Assembly: GCA_034406715.1 (NCBI GenBank)
Contig: CP137871.1
Coordinates: 186,001 to 250,000, forward strand
Direction: 5' to 3'
Length of the DNA stretch: 64,000 nt
Origin: Rhodotorula mucilaginosa
Taxonomy: Eukaryota; Basidiomycota; Microbotryomycetes; Sporidiobolales; Sporidiobolaceae
Shown: positions 1 through 11,736 of the stretch, in pieces
How positions within the stretch are numbered: position 1 is the first letter of the stretch
Layout: each line of letters opens with the position of its first letter
Program-made: the position numbers and the translations under genes
Notes under the pieces: generated by a model
Database searches by the model: none
Seen by the model: the letters and a program-made list of their open reading frames with translations, nothing else
Told to the model about the DNA's origin: nothing

Positions 1-713
1 GCGAAGGGCCGACGAGCGGTCGACTCGGCGCCGGAGTCGACGAAGAGGCGGGAGAAGTCGCCGCTTCAGCCTGCAAGCGCCAAGGGTGGGCCGAACCATG
101 TCAGCATTGTCCGGTCCATGCTGGGAGTAGACTGCAACCGGATTTGGAGAGCATCTGTCGCCGGAAAGGGGTTTGTCGAGGTCACTGGCAACCCGAGGCT
201 CCTAGATGTGCAGCGAAATAAGGATGCGTGTCGAGGGAATGTAGAATGGTCTGCACTGCCCGGCCTGCTATGCCGCGACTGGGGAAAGCTTCCTCCGATG
301 GGTGACCAGGGTTCGTCCGGCCGAACTCCTCTGACTCCTTGGCCGTACGGTCGTCTCTGTCGATCAGAAGCAAACCTGCCCGGGAAGGCTCACGCAAGAT
401 CGCGCCGCGCCCGGGTGCGCTGACCTTGAACCCAGTCGGCAAAGAGAAGAGAGCGCTCTCTCACCTTGTCGGCTTTGCCCTTGCCCTTGCCCTTGGCGTC
501 CTTCTTGAGGGTCTCGTTCGTCGCAGATTCTGGCTGCTGCTGCTGCGTCGCCCACGGGGCTGGCGGGTGCGCGACGACGCTCCTGAACAGCGGCAGCTTT
601 GGCGGAGGGAGGCGGCTCGTGAGGGCAGGGTTGCGGTACCGCGGGACCGAGGCAGACGAGGCGCTCGCCGTGCGAGTAGCTGACATGGCAGCAGAAGCGG
701 TCGGTCGTACCAT
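1..713 (-). CDS. Partial gene, N-terminal part; product unknown
   Basis: This gene runs off the left edge. The first ATG is at 713 and begins M-V-R-P-T-A-S. About 80 residues follow that are rich in Ser, Ala, Pro and Gln and end in an alternating Gly-Lys stretch (KGKGKGKADK). A good donor (gtgaga) follows near 477. An acceptor near 78 re-enters the same phase with a Ser/Pro/Thr-rich stretch (A-E-A-A-T-S-P-A-S-S) up to base 1. The implied intron of about 400 nt is long for this genome, so the second exon is tentative. The start resembles a low-complexity targeting or disordered N-terminus. No domain is visible, and the product cannot be named from what is inside the window. Confidence 0.4.
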
Positions 714-1130
714 GTCGGCTGCAGGTGTGAGGACAACGGTCGCTTGATCGCGAGAGAGCGGCAAGTCGCGGAATTTGAACTACAGAGACGTATTCTCAAT
801 TTTTCAGGGCGCCACAGACTAGTGTTACATATTCATATGTGATTGCAAAGAGTGTAGTCCAACAAGTTCTTTCCAGAGAGAATCTTATGTGTGATAGCCG
901 AAACCTGAGCGAGCGCGACAGCGTCTGTCTCGGGAACGAGGTACAATACGGCGCCAGGGAAAGCGATAAGGTAGAGAAGGGGACGCGAGGCGAAGAGAGC
1001 ACGACACGTGTGCTGGCCGGCCAAGAAGAGAGAGGGAATTGATGGTCTTCGGGAAGGGGGAGTCGCGCGGGCGGCGGTGGAAGCACGAGGCGCGTGTCGC
1101 GCTTGTTGAGGCGGGCTGGCCGGCGGGCGA
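714..1130. other. Intergenic region, promoter of the left-edge gene and 3' flank of the G-alpha gene
   Basis: About 415 bases lie between the first ATG of the left-edge gene and the stop of the G-alpha gene. I see no supported coding exon or RNA gene here. Confidence 0.4.
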
Positions 1131-3182
1131 TTACAAGATACCCTGTGGAAAACTCTTGCGTGAGCTCGTCGAGCGAAGGGGCGTAAGAGATTCGCGGTTA
1201 CGCACGAGATCTTCAATCGCAGCCTTGAGGATGCTCTCCTCGACAGCGGCAAAGACGACCTTGAGCTGTTCCGTATCGCTGTAGAGGTTCGAACGCGGTC
1301 AGCAATTTTCTGTCGCAAGCCGAACAAGGCTAGAGAGAGCCCACGTACGTGGCGCAGGTGAAATGGACAATGAGCGGTCGGGCCTCCTCGTTCCGGTACA
1401 ACGGCCGGAACTTGCTCTCCATGTACGCGCATCCGGTCGGGTAATCAGACGGTCCCTCATAGTCCGAGTAGTATTCGTAGATCGGCGAGGTAATCAATTT
1501 GGCTGCCAAGGGTGAGCGGAAGGTTAGCGTCTGCAACCTTTCTTCACCCCGAAAGCACCGCTCAAGACCGAGAGCGCACCCTTGAAAAGGTCCGTCTTGT
1601 TGAGGAACAAGATGACGCTCGACTGCGCAAACCATCGACTGTTCGAGATGGACTCGAACAGTCCCGCCGCTTCGTTCATCCGATTGATGTCCGAGTCTTC
1701 GTACAGTGTCTGGTCGTATTCCGAGATCGCGACGAGGAAGATGAGGACGTTGACATTCTCGAAACAGTGAATCCTGCGGAAGGAGTGAGTAAGCCCCTTG
1801 TGTCTGCTATCTGTAACGGCGAAAGGTGCGAGCGCAAGGGTGCGGGCAGAAGAGCGGAGAGCGTCAACGCACCACTTCTTCCGCTCCGAGCGTTGTCCGC
1901 CGACATCAAACACGACATAGTTGAGCTGTCCAACCGGGAACCGCTCCTCCGTCAAGCCCGTTGTCTTTACTCGCGATCGCAGGATGTCCTGATCGGTCGG
2001 GGCGTAGTTTTGCGATCCTATCCGTTCTGCCGCGTCGAAATAACTGCACGATGGAGCATCGGAGGCAGAAAGTCAGAACATTGGCAACAATCAGGGACAG
2101 GGTGCGAGTACAGGACTGATCGAGGAAACGCACTAGGAAGCCGAGTCGTTCAGCTGAAACTCGCGACTCTTGCTGACACACGCCTTGGTCGTCGGGTCAG
2201 CCCACAATGCCACCAGGGCGTTCGTCACTGCCGGGTCGAGCATCGGCGGACACGGATCGTGGGCCGAAACGCGGGTCGACATGATCAGGGCGGCCTTCTC
2301 TTGCAAGGACGGCGGCAGCGGCATGTTGAGGTCATGCAGCGCCTCGATGACGACTTGCATAGATTGAATCTGCGAGCAACAGGCCGGACCCTCAGCAGCG
2401 AGGCCTTTTGCAGAAAGAGCTTCCTCTGCAGGAGCGAGAGCCTCTGGACGCACCAGGTTGGCATAGACGATTTCCCGATAACCATCCCGCTCCTCCTTCG
2501 AGTAGCCGCCGACATGGTGCAATCGCATCTGCTTCAGCACCGTAGACTGCGCGAGAAGAGTGGATCAGCCATTCTGCTCCCTCAATCCCGTTCCTCAAAA
2601 CTCACCTTGCCCGACTCTCCGGTTCCGAGCAGCAGCAGCTTGATATCTCGTCTGCGGGGCAGATTTGATCGTCAGCATTCTCCGCTCCCTTCGAAAGGGC
2701 AAGCGTGCTCCGTGAGTGGACCCCCCGAATCCGTCATTGCCGGAACTCGGTCAGATCACATCGCCCAGCGGATCCAAATACCACCCTCCACGATTGAGCG
2801 GCGCCATAGTTACGCCTCGCACGTCCCAATCGCAACCCCCTCGTATAGCGGAAGAGGCCCTCCGATGCTGGACCTGGGACATATCCCTTCTGACGCCATG
2901 CTTCGGTCGATCACCCGGGCGTGATACGGGAGACAAGCCAGGCGCGAGGAGGTCTCGGAGCCCGCCGCTTCGGCAGGGTACGGCGGTTCCCGTACGCCTA
3001 GTCGGCTCTAGGAGCGGCGCCCACGCCGGACAGGCGGAGTCGTGGCGAGGCAACAGCCCCCGGGTAGGTCGGTTGGCCTGGTCTCACCTTGCGACGACTT
3101 TTTCGTGCTCCTTGTTGCGCTCCTGCAGCGCCGTCTGGTACTCTGCCTCCCTCTGCGCATCTTTGGATGCACCGCAGCCCAT
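1131..3182 (-). CDS. Heterotrimeric G-protein alpha subunit
   Basis: This is a membrane-bound GTPase that relays signals from seven-transmembrane receptors, in fungi usually pheromone or nutrient receptors. The ATG at 3182 starts M-G-C-G-A-S, giving N-myristoylation (Gly2) and palmitoylation (Cys3) sites. The reading then shows the P-loop G-T-G-E-S-G-K-S-T, a helical domain, switch I R-V-K-T-T-G, switch [14 protein letters not shown], the N-K-T-D guanine motif and T-C-A-T near the C-terminus. All canonical G boxes are intact. There are about seven introns. The first (about 2652-3087, 436 nt) is far longer than the others. The last (1143-1205) precedes a 12-nt final exon coding Gly-Ile-Leu-stop, so the protein ends E-D-L-G-I-L. 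Length should be near the usual 355 residues. Which fungal G-alpha subclass it belongs to cannot be decided by eye. Confidence 0.95.
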
Positions 3183-3775
3183 CTTGCCGTTGCCCGTGCG
3201 CGCGCGCGAGAGTGCTCAGTCGAAGGCGGGGGAGTTTGAAATCTCGCGAGAAGCGATGGCAGCGGCGGCTCGAGGCGACGGCAGCGAGAATCGAGCGAGG
3301 TGGGGGCAGAGGCTGGCGGAAGCTGCGGCGAGTCCTGCGTATAGAAGCGCCGGGTATCTCGAAGCTATAGCCCTGATGAGCCCGAGCGAGAGTCTCCGAG
3401 GCCCACCCCAAGAGCGGCAATTTCGCACCAACTCTGTTCCCGGAAAGCTAGCCACCCTCTCCGTGCCGAACGAGCTTATTTCCCTTCTTTTCGGCAGGAA
3501 TACAGTGCTGCGCGCGAATACAGAATTATCGGCGGCCGGCCTACTGTAGCTCATCTTTGTAACCCGGCTATAGATATCGCGGTGGCGCTCGCTTCTTCGC
3601 TTGGCGCTCCACTTCGATCGTTCTATGCGATGCGGTTGCAGAGGGAGGAACGGGGTATGCGAGTCGGGGTTGCGAGGGAGGTGTCTACATCGATATAAGT
3701 GAAGGGCGATAAAGAAAAACTGCCGGCGTCGTGGCAAATGGGTTCCAAGACGGCGAAGGAGACAGCCTGAGCTGC

Positions 3776-6488
3776 TCACATACCCATCATGCCGCCAGCG
3801 TACTGCATCGGTCGGATATGCGTCGGATGCTGCAGTCGTAGTGGCGCCGTCAGTCTCGATAGAGAGGAAGGGGGATCAAAAGCCGCGGGCCCGAGACTCA
3901 CGGGCGAAGCTTCAAACGTCGTGTACTTGATCTCGCCCGTCTCGTCAATCCGAGCGAAAGCAGCCAGGTTCCCAACTTGATCGACCTGCAGCCGGAGGGC
4001 ACCGAGAAGAGCATTAGCCATCGCCCTGAAGAAAACGGACTCCGCTCGGATCGGGACAAGAGGAACTTACATAGTTCGGCGCGGAAAAGACCGTGATCAA
4101 CCTCCCGTCGTGCTCAACGCTGTACCCACCTTGCCGAACCTCGTGCGCGCGAATCACGGCCGTGATCTCGTTCAACTCGGTCCAGCGACGAGTCACGTCC
4201 GGTCCGAACCCGAGTCCGACCCCTCGCTTCGACGGTCCGCGACCGTCGGCGTCCTGCGGGTCGGTCCACAGCATCTCGCACATGAGGCCTTCCTGTCCCG
4301 GTTGTTTGAGCGACATGCGCGGGATCTTGCGGATGTCGTCGAGCGTGACGCCGTCTTTGGAGAAGAGACCACCTGTCGAGAGGGCGTTGATTCAGCGATC
4401 GCCACCGGAACAGTCGAAAGAGGCGGGGCGCAAGATGCTCACCATGCACGACAAAGAACCGCTTCACGTTCTTGTGCAGGGTCGGGTTCGGCGGATTCGG
4501 TGCGGCGTCAGGTCGAGGGGAGGAGGAAGCAGTGATGAGAGTCGACAGCGGCACTGCGAGCGCCGACACCACAGGTCAACCTGTAGTTCAGAATCCACAG
4601 CAAAGAAAGATAGATTGACGCACAGGCAGTGAAGACTTCTTCCGAGAGCTTGTACGCCTGCGCGCCGTACTTCTTGTTCGCCTCGCCCTGCAACGAGTGC
4701 ACCGTCAAGTCAGCCAAAGACTATGCCGCCGAGCAGACCACGTGACTATTTACGCACCTCGTAGCCATAAACTCGGTTCATATCTGTCGTCTCGTGGTTC
4801 CCTCGGTTGATAAAGACGTTCTTCGGGAAGAGCCCTGTTCCCAGAGAAATGCTGTGCTCAGTAGGGTGCGACGCGACGGAAGACCCAGCCACGTGGTAAC
4901 TCACACTTGTACGCGAGCACAGTGAGGAGGATCTCGGTCGACCAACTACCGCGGTCGACGAGGTCGCCGTTGAAGACGAGGGTATGTGTCGGAGACGGTT
5001 TGCCGGTCAACGACAAGAGGTGCAAGAAGTCGTAGTACTGTCCGTGGACGTCTCCAATGCTGCCAAGTTGCGTTGATACTCAATGTCAGTATTCGGCCCG
5101 CTCCATGCTGGCAGACACAGGCCCTCACACATCGACGGTTTGTCCTTCCGGGATCGGCACGTCCACCAGCGTCGGTTCCTCCTTCAAGACGTCGAACGCT
5201 CCAAGCAAGATCTGCCACGCCGTTCTCCGCGGAACAACTTGACCGTCCTTGAACCACTGCACCATCTCGTCGACAAACTCGGCCGTGATTTCGGGAGACG
5301 CGTCGGTGCCGCCGAGTCGAGGGCCGGTGTAATCGGACGGGATGGGAGAGGTGCCTTCTTCGAGCTGTTTCCGGATCTGGATCGAGCATGCATGCACGGG
5401 ATCAGTACGGGGGAAGGTGGACGCCGCCTGCACAATGCGACTCACAGATACGCTGACCGGCTCTTCTTCCTTGCCAGCAATCGCGGCCTCGAACGCCAAT
5501 CGACGGATCAGCTTCTGAGTGGCATCGAACTGCTGTTTCGCGGTCGCGTTGTTCGGCTCGAGCGCGAGAACCTGCGACATGTCCTAGGCGTCAGCGGGCA
5601 TTTCAGGTCGAGAGAATGTCGGAAGATGCGACGCACGTGCTTGAGGTCGACGATTGCTGCTTTCGGCTTGAGGATGGCCAAGTTGGCGATGGCCCTCCGG
5701 TAGTAAGCCTGTAGGCGGAAGATTCAGACTACGTTAGCCCCAACGAGGTTCGAGTGGCGAAACGATGAGCATGACTCGCCTTGACAGCGCGGTTGTCCAG
5801 CTCAATTGCGCGGGCTAGGGTGTCTCAGAGTCAGCAAGAAGGTATCGTCGCTATAGAGATTCTGCGCTACTCACTCGCATCTGCGATCGCAAGACCGTGT
5901 TCCTCCAACTTGAGCCTGACGGCCGCGCGATTTGACCAGACGATCGGGTCGAACGGGTTCTTGTTCAGCGAGACCGTGTACAGGTCGAGAGATTCGCGGT
6001 AATGGGACTGGGTGAACTGGGCGTTTGCTTGCGACTTGAGAGAGAGGGCGAGCTGTTCGGGGCAGATGGGTCGCAAAGAGCAGAAGGAAGCAAGACCAAC
6101 GTTAGCGGGTCCGGAGATTACAGCGGCCTGAGACTCCGCGCCACATGATCACCGCCATTCCCCGATGCCGCTCTCGCGCCAGCTCGCAAGCTGCAAGAGC
6201 GCCACCGAGAGATCCGGGAAAGAGAGGTTTGCTTACTTTTTTGTCGTCGTCGCTGACCTGGTCCACCGAGTCTGCTCTGATGCCACCTTCTCCGCCAGTG
6301 ACTGAAGTGCCGTCAATCGAAGGTTCCGGCGCCTCTCCGTTGAGCGGTGCGCGGTATTCCTGGAGGTCGCTCGCGGAACCAGCGGACGAAGTGGCGGACG
6401 ACGAGTCGGCGTCGTTGGGACTCGACGAGTGCGCTGGCGAGGCGGGCAGGCTCGAGACTGGCGACGCGTCGTCTGCTGCAAAGCTCAT
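3776..6488 (-). CDS. PPT1: Serine/threonine protein phosphatase 5 (TPR-PP5)
   Basis: PP5 is a PPP-family metallophosphatase that dephosphorylates Hsp90 and its clients. After an acidic Ser-rich N-terminal segment (start MSFAADDAS at 6488) come TPR repeats, with Q-A-N-A-Q-F and N-R-A-A-V-R-L-K motifs. The catalytic domain shows G-D-V-H-G-Q, G-D-L-V-D-R-G and R-G-N-H-E, the metal-binding and catalytic signatures. It ends in a PP5-like tail with [11 protein letters not shown]. At least eight short introns split it. The reading frame stays open upstream of 6488, but 6488 gives the only Met close to the TPR region with a normal-looking N-terminus. The roughly 80-residue acidic leader before the TPRs is longer than in mammalian PP5, which starts almost directly with TPRs. 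Confidence 0.93.
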
Positions 6489-6800
6489 CTTGGACGATAT
6501 GGCTTCTGCGGTGTGGCGGAAGACAAGCTTCGAGTTGGTTGATCTGCGCCGTTTGCCTCGAGTCGCGTGCTCTCGCTCTCCCCTACCATGCTCTGCTGTG
6601 GAGACTGTAGGAGGGTGACCTGCCATCGATGGACCGTGCTCTGTCCACTGCTCCTCAGGACTCGCGCCTCGACGAACTCCCATCGTCCTCTCAGCACTTC
6701 CATTCGATCTCCGTGCACTTTCCAACCAGCCGCTGCCACTCGCCTCGCGGGAAGTATGTGTGTGAGCTCATCTGCTACAACCGGTGCGCGAGCACGATCC
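6489..6800. other. Divergent intergenic region (PP5 / island 1)
   Basis: About 310 bases separate PP5 from the first plus-strand island gene. The region presumably holds both promoters. I see no coding exon that I can support. Confidence 0.4.
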
Positions 6801-6823
6801 TTCGGCTTGTCCGCGGAGCTCGA
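6801..6823 (+). promoter_or_regulatory. Island-family upstream motif, copy 1
   Basis: TTCGGCTTGTCCGCGGAGCT lies about 140-165 nt before the inferred start of the first island gene. The CGGCTTGTCC core with an adjoining CCGCGG recurs upstream of the other family genes in the same orientation relative to transcription. A promoter role is an inference. Confidence 0.45.
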
Positions 6824-6964
6824 GGTCGTCGGGTCCGCCTCCTTCCCGCTCCCTCACCCTTGCCGTCGCGCCTTTCCTCCTGCTCGCCTCGAGCTTTCTC
6901 GTACCTACCTTTTCCAGTCACTGCCGCGACACAACCCGACCGAACCCGTCCCCTTTTGCCACGC

Positions 6965-7812
6965 ATGGACGCCGATGCCTACCGCGCCTACATAGCCAAC
7001 TCTTGAGCTCCTCGACACCCTCTTCAAAGCTGCCATGGATGACTGGGCGGGGCGGAGGAATGCCACCCGGCCGCAATCAAAGCAACTCGAGAAGTATTGG
7101 GATAGCACAATCAACCTCTTCTGGCAAGAAGAGCCCGGGCCCGACCGCAAGGTCACGGATACGGTCCACCACGAGGAAGAAGTGGCCACTTCGTGGCTCA
7201 GACAGCTGGGGACCGTGGCGACGTGCAACTTGCCCCGTGCCTCAAAACCAGCAAAACAACATTGGCACACAGAGTCATATGGTTAATGGCGATTTTTTCA
7301 GGCCTTTGTCTGGACGCGGTATGAGAAGCTGCGCGACATGAAAACAGCGGGCGAAATCAAGCAGGCCCGCCGCTTCGTGGTACGTTTTGACATGCAAAGC
7401 GGTCCTACAGAAGGCTCACCAAGCTCGCCACTTGCAGCTGTACGCCACCCCGTTGCAAATCTTCCTACGCTTGGTCAATCTTTCCCCCTTCGCACTTACG
7501 GCCAGCTCTACGTACAATCTCCTAATGAATTTCCGCTTGTTCCTTCTTCCCTTGAATCTAAATACATAGCGCAGCCACTTTCCCGCATTGCCCTGGCCAG
7601 AGACGCTCCAGGAGCAGCTACAATCAGAGCAACCACCACAATCAGAGCAAACTGCACCTGTTCACCCAGAGCATAGCGAGGATGATAATCAACCCGACCA
7701 CCGGGGACCGATGGACCTCTCAGCAATCCTAAATCACAGTCTCGGGCCTTATCACCCGATCTCTCGTCGCGCGGCGGGGGCGTGTCGTGCGACGAATTTG
7801 CGCAGTTTCTGA
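6965..7812 (+). pseudogene. Island-family gene 1, short single-module form; probably frameshifted
   Basis: This is a paralogue of the gene at 8469. Both code a Leu-rich helical module (L-E-L-L-D-T-L-F-K-A-A here) with W-L-x-Q-L and E-K-L motifs, then a 36-nt microexon at 7438-7473 (LYATPLQIFLRL). A last exon contains PWPETL and ends P-I-S-R-R-A-A-G. The ATG at 6965 aligns with the start of the second copy, but its frame closes after 13 codons (MDADAYRAYIANS). The homologous frame resumes around 7003, so a small indel separates start and body. A shorter product could begin at the in-frame ATG at 7035. Function is unknown. The last exon carries an extra Gln/Glu/Pro-rich stretch before the terminal motif. 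Confidence 0.5.
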
Positions 7813-8324
7813 CGGACAGAATTCGATCCGAGGTAGTGCTCCGTGGGTAGGGACGATCTGCCACCAGATCCAGAAGGAATATGACGTGCGAACCGTGCCA
7901 GCCGGTGTGCGGCGGAACAAGCAATTACGGCTGCTTGACAGGCTTCAATCGAAAAGCGGAGAGGCATAGACAAGGCAGGAAGCAACGCGCAAACTGTCGT
8001 CGCGTCCTTTCGCTTCCCGACATCGGCGTGGCGCCAAAGTCCCGTGACTGCACTGCCTTGAGTGTCGACGCGCTATGCAAACATGATTGGGAGCTATGTA
8101 CTCCGAAACCGGCCGCTTCTGGAGTGCTTTGTACGTGCTGGTCTCGTGATGATTCTGAGAAGGTTTGAACCGCTGAGCGTTGGTACCGAACATGCTGGAC
8201 TTTTAGCATGTACGTCGTACGATCGTCAGTCGGAAGACAAGGTTCGGACCCCGTAGATGCGCATGTGGAAGAGTAAGGCCCGGATCGACTCGGGGACGCG
8301 GTGGCGCACGACCCTCCTCGAACA
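7813..8324. other. Spacer between the two plus-strand island genes
   Basis: About 510 bases. I see no supported gene. Short open frames here do not match the family and lack splice context. Confidence 0.4.
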
Positions 8325-8347
8325 TTCGGGTTGTCCGCGGAGCTCGA
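8325..8347 (+). promoter_or_regulatory. Island-family upstream motif, copy 2
   Basis: TTCGGGTTGTCCGCGGAGCT matches the copy at 6801 at all but one position and lies about 120-145 nt upstream of the ATG at 8469. The surrounding sequence is otherwise different, which makes the match stand out. Confidence 0.5.
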
Positions 8348-8468
8348 AAGCGCTCGCTTTCTTCGCTTGCATCGATTGCATCTTCCTTCCTTCTCCAAAC
8401 TTGTGGGGCCTGTCTCAGCCTCTTGCCGTCGTCGCCCACTACGTCACCCACAACGGTTGACGAATACC

Positions 8469-9187
8469 ATGTCAACCGGTGCCTCCCGCAACAACGCCAG
8501 CGAGTCTGACCTCGAAGCTCTCGTACAAGCTGCCATAGCAGCTAGGAGCACCGTAAAGAAACTCAAGAGAGCACCGGGGTCAGCTCATGTCGAAGCGTCC
8601 TTGCGTGCCATAGCCTGTAGTCATTCGCATCCGTCCAACGCGCGCAAGCCCGATCCGGTACTCAACGACGCGATCAAAACGGAGAAAGAGATAGTCCTTC
8701 CGTGGCTCGCCCAGCTTAAAGATATCGCGGGACAGACCCAAGACCCAAAGGAGCAGGCCAGGATTTATGAGTATTGGCGGATCTATGCAGTGTTCGCTGA
8801 ACTCCGGTGCGAAAAACTGTGCGAGATGCCACTCGCCGAGGCACAACAGTTCATGGTGCGGCATTGACTGTCCAGCTTCGCCGAAACCTACTCAAAAGGA
8901 CTGACTAGGTTGACGTTATACAGCGCTACGCGACGCCGACGCGGATCTTCGAGACTTTGGTGAGCTTGTCTCTGCGTGCCCGTCCCAGCTTTTCGTCAAG
9001 ACCTTCCTGTTCTCTCCTCACCGCTCCCGCTGCCCTCACGCAGGAAAAACACTGCCCCGGCATGCCCTGGCCGGCAACACTCCGCCGGAGCGATGTACGC
9101 CACCTCCTCAACAATCTCGGTGCTTTCCAGCCAATCTCTCGCCGCGCCGCAGGAACGCCTAAAAGGACAAAGCCGCCTGTCTTCTGA
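8469..9187 (+). CDS. Island-family gene 2, short single-module form; function unknown
   Basis: Three exons are supported. Exon 1 starts at the ATG at 8469 (MSTGASRNNASESD) and codes about 130 residues of predicted helix, with L-E-A-L-V-Q-A-A and W-L-A-Q-L-K. It ends A-E-A-Q-Q-F-M at a GTGCGG donor. Exon 2 is the 36-nt microexon at 8924-8959 (RYATPTRIFETL), between a ttatacag acceptor and a gtgagc donor. Exon 3 codes CPGMPWPATL and ends with PISRRAAG and K-P-P-V-F-stop. The same order occurs in the neighbour at 6965. The microexon and terminal motif link it to the larger minus-strand family genes. No signal peptide or membrane segment is seen. Function is not known; helical scaffold character is an inference. 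Confidence 0.6.
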
Positions 9188-9510
9188 AGCACACTTTAGA
9201 GATGCAGTCAAGTAGGAATGTTGATCGGTACCGATCTTCGTGAGCTTCGCCTGCCCAAGCCACCGGTTGGATCAATCACCTTGGACCCGACCAGCCACAC
9301 CTTCGCTTTCCCTCTTCCTCTGGGCTCTTCTCCTTCCGAGAGATCCGTTGCCATATACCTTTCAATCGACCTTGGATGTTTGCTCCCAGTTGTCTTAGTA
9401 GCGCTCCTCTTTCTTTGATCTTCTGCTGAGCAAGACCTCGTCCCTCCGATCGAAGATTCAGACTTTATTTACGAAAGAGATGAGGCGGCTGTGACAGCGA
9501 CGCCGGTTCT
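9188..9510. other. Convergent spacer after island 1
   Basis: About 320 bases between the 3' ends of the second island gene and the next minus-strand gene. Nothing recognisable. Confidence 0.4.
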
Positions 9511-11382
9511 CTACCCCTTTGCCCGCTGTCCAAAGATCGAGAGCCATCCCGAGCCTCCTGACTGAGGCACGCTCGGTGCAGGGTTTGCCGGACCCGACTT
9601 CGTTCCGACGTTCGTAGGAACCTCCTCTTGCGACGTCGATTTCGGGACCCCAACTGGGCGCGGCGGTGGCGCAGGCGGTCTCGGACTGATTTTGCGGAAT
9701 GGCGGTGCAGCCATGGGAGACTGTCTGGGCACAGATGGAGAAGAGCTGCTAGTAGAGCGATCGATCGGCACCTTGTTCTGTGAAGAGCTGGGATTCGGCG
9801 CAGTGGGCCGAACGCGAGAGAGTCGGACTGAGATCCCCGTTGCCGCAGGCTGCGTCGCCGCTTCCGAGTCTGCTGCTGTCATCCTTGAGCGTCAATATGG
9901 GCGCAGAGAAGAGACTGGCTCCGCAGGAACTTTGCCGCTGTCGAAAGCCAACAAGCGCGCATGAAAGGACGCGTTCGGGAACCCTTCGCAAAGCTCACCT
10001 TGAAAGAAACCAAACCAGCCGCCGCGTGCTTGTTCCGCCTGCTGCGGCAAGATTGGCGAGACTTGGATGTCTAGGGAGTCGGAACCGCGCGACAGCTTGA
10101 GCCGTTTTTGCTTGATCCGCTCGGCGAGCTTTTTGAGCGTGTCGTCCCCCGCTGGATCGCGGCATGCGAATTCGAGAGCAGGAAGAGTTGTATCCTGCCG
10201 TAACGATCGTGAATCAGTCAATGTACATGTAGGTCAGGAATGTTTACGAGTCAATTCACTCCAAGAAGGGCTAGGCAGTATCGGTAATGAGCCTCGACAG
10301 CTTTAGGCGACAAGTCGGTGATGTCTATTCGCGGCGACGAGCGAGGCGAAGATGGTCGGGGCCGAGATGATGATGTAGGCGGTGCAGACTGGTTGCGCAA
10401 AGTGGCGGGAGGAGCAGAGGGCGCTTGCTCCTCTTTCTTTCGGTTTGACGGTTGATCAGCGGACGCTGCAGGCTCAGCCGGCTTTGACGTCGTCGCGGCT
10501 GCTGGAGTCGGCGGAGGGACGGGTGCGGCCGGAAAGAGGTGCTCAATGAAGTAGCAGAGCGCGAGCAAACTCGCAACCTCGAGACCTACAGGAGTCGGTC
10601 CGAAAGTCAGTGGCGGATCTCTTGACAAGCCACAATGAGCCCACCTTTGCGATCACGGATACGTGGCTCGATACGCTGCGCACTCGCAAGTCGTCAGCTC
10701 ATTGCGCGCGGAGCGAACGTGAGCTACAGCCCAAGGACTTGCCGCGACATTGTGATCGAGGATCTCGATGCTGCCGCCTTTGCGGTGTGGGTGATATTGC
10801 AGGATTGGGAAATTCGGATCCGGTTTGCGCGACTGTCGAGGGAGGGGTCGAAAGATCAGCCTCGCCCGAGTCTCGCCCTGCATGGAGGAAGGAAGGGGAG
10901 AAAGCGCTGCTGGCTGGCTCACGGCGCTCAAGGTGAAACCGCGCTCGCCGCTGAGCAGGTTCCCCACTTCCCGCGTCCAGACGTAGCGCGTCTCTTCCCA
11001 CTCCATGTCCCAAGACCAGCCAAGTCCGGGCTGGTTCCAGAGGTGCACCTCAACATCGGGATCGAACAAGCGAGTCAAGCGGTGCTTCGGATTCGGTTTC
11101 GCGTTCGGCAGAGACGGCGGCGCGACAGTCGAGGTACCCAGTCGTTTAAGCGTGTACGGATCGTAGGCGTTGAAGCTACCATCCTGGTCATCCTGCGAGT
11201 ATAGATGTCATCGGAGCTGGAACTCATCATCTCGGTTGAATGACACCCGGGCAGATCCTCACCTTGTGCAAAGCGTACGCCTTGAGGGTCGGAATACTAT
11301 CACACGAAGCGTACACATCGAGGTCGATCCATCCGGGTTCCGCAACGCGAGGGCGGATGAGCAGGGTGAACACTGTCGACAT
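9511..11382 (-). CDS. Conserved-looking protein of unknown function, Pro/Ser-rich C-terminus
   Basis: The ATG at 11382 begins MSTVFTLLIRPRVAEPGW. It is chosen because it directly precedes a compact globular region and the frame upstream is Arg-rich and unconvincing. The N-terminal half reads as a beta-rich globular domain (Y-D-P-Y-T-L-K-R, V-H-L-W-N-Q-P, Y-V-W-T-R-E-V). Next come an I-E-I-L-D-H segment and a hydrophobic helix (L-E-V-A-S-L-L-A-L-C-Y-F). The rest is Pro/Ser/Ala-rich and disordered, holding one short helical block (K-K-L-A-E-R-I-K-Q-K) followed by W-F-G-F-F and, near the end, W-L-S-I-F-G. About five short introns are visible. I do not recognise the family. The single hydrophobic helix looks too isolated for a transporter. 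Confidence 0.6.
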
Positions 11383-11736
11383 TGTCAAGACACGAGATCA
11401 GTCCAGCTCCGAGATCCACCGACTACCTCGACTGGGCTCACGAGCAGCGTCGAGCGGCATCCACGAGAGCGTTGAGCGCGCGGGTGACTGCGCAGGAGCC
11501 GTGTCGAGATGCGAGGAGGGCGACAGAGGCGACGGCGATTTCGGAGGAGGCGGTGCAAGATCAGCGAGCGAGACATGGCGCGTGAAAGAGGACTGCGAAC
11601 GCGACTCGGGGGCGACAAGTTAAAGCGACTCAAAGAGTGTCTGTGCGTGTTCGTGATTGCAAGGGGTAGTGGTCTAGGATCATACACTTCGGTTCCGAGT
11701 TCAAGGCACCCTGCCTTTTATACGCGGACAATCGAC

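Noticed and set aside
1280-1300. tRNA B-box-like word (GGTTCGAAC)
   Set aside because: It lies in an intron of the G-alpha gene without an A box or a cloverleaf. No convincing tRNA gene was found anywhere in the window.
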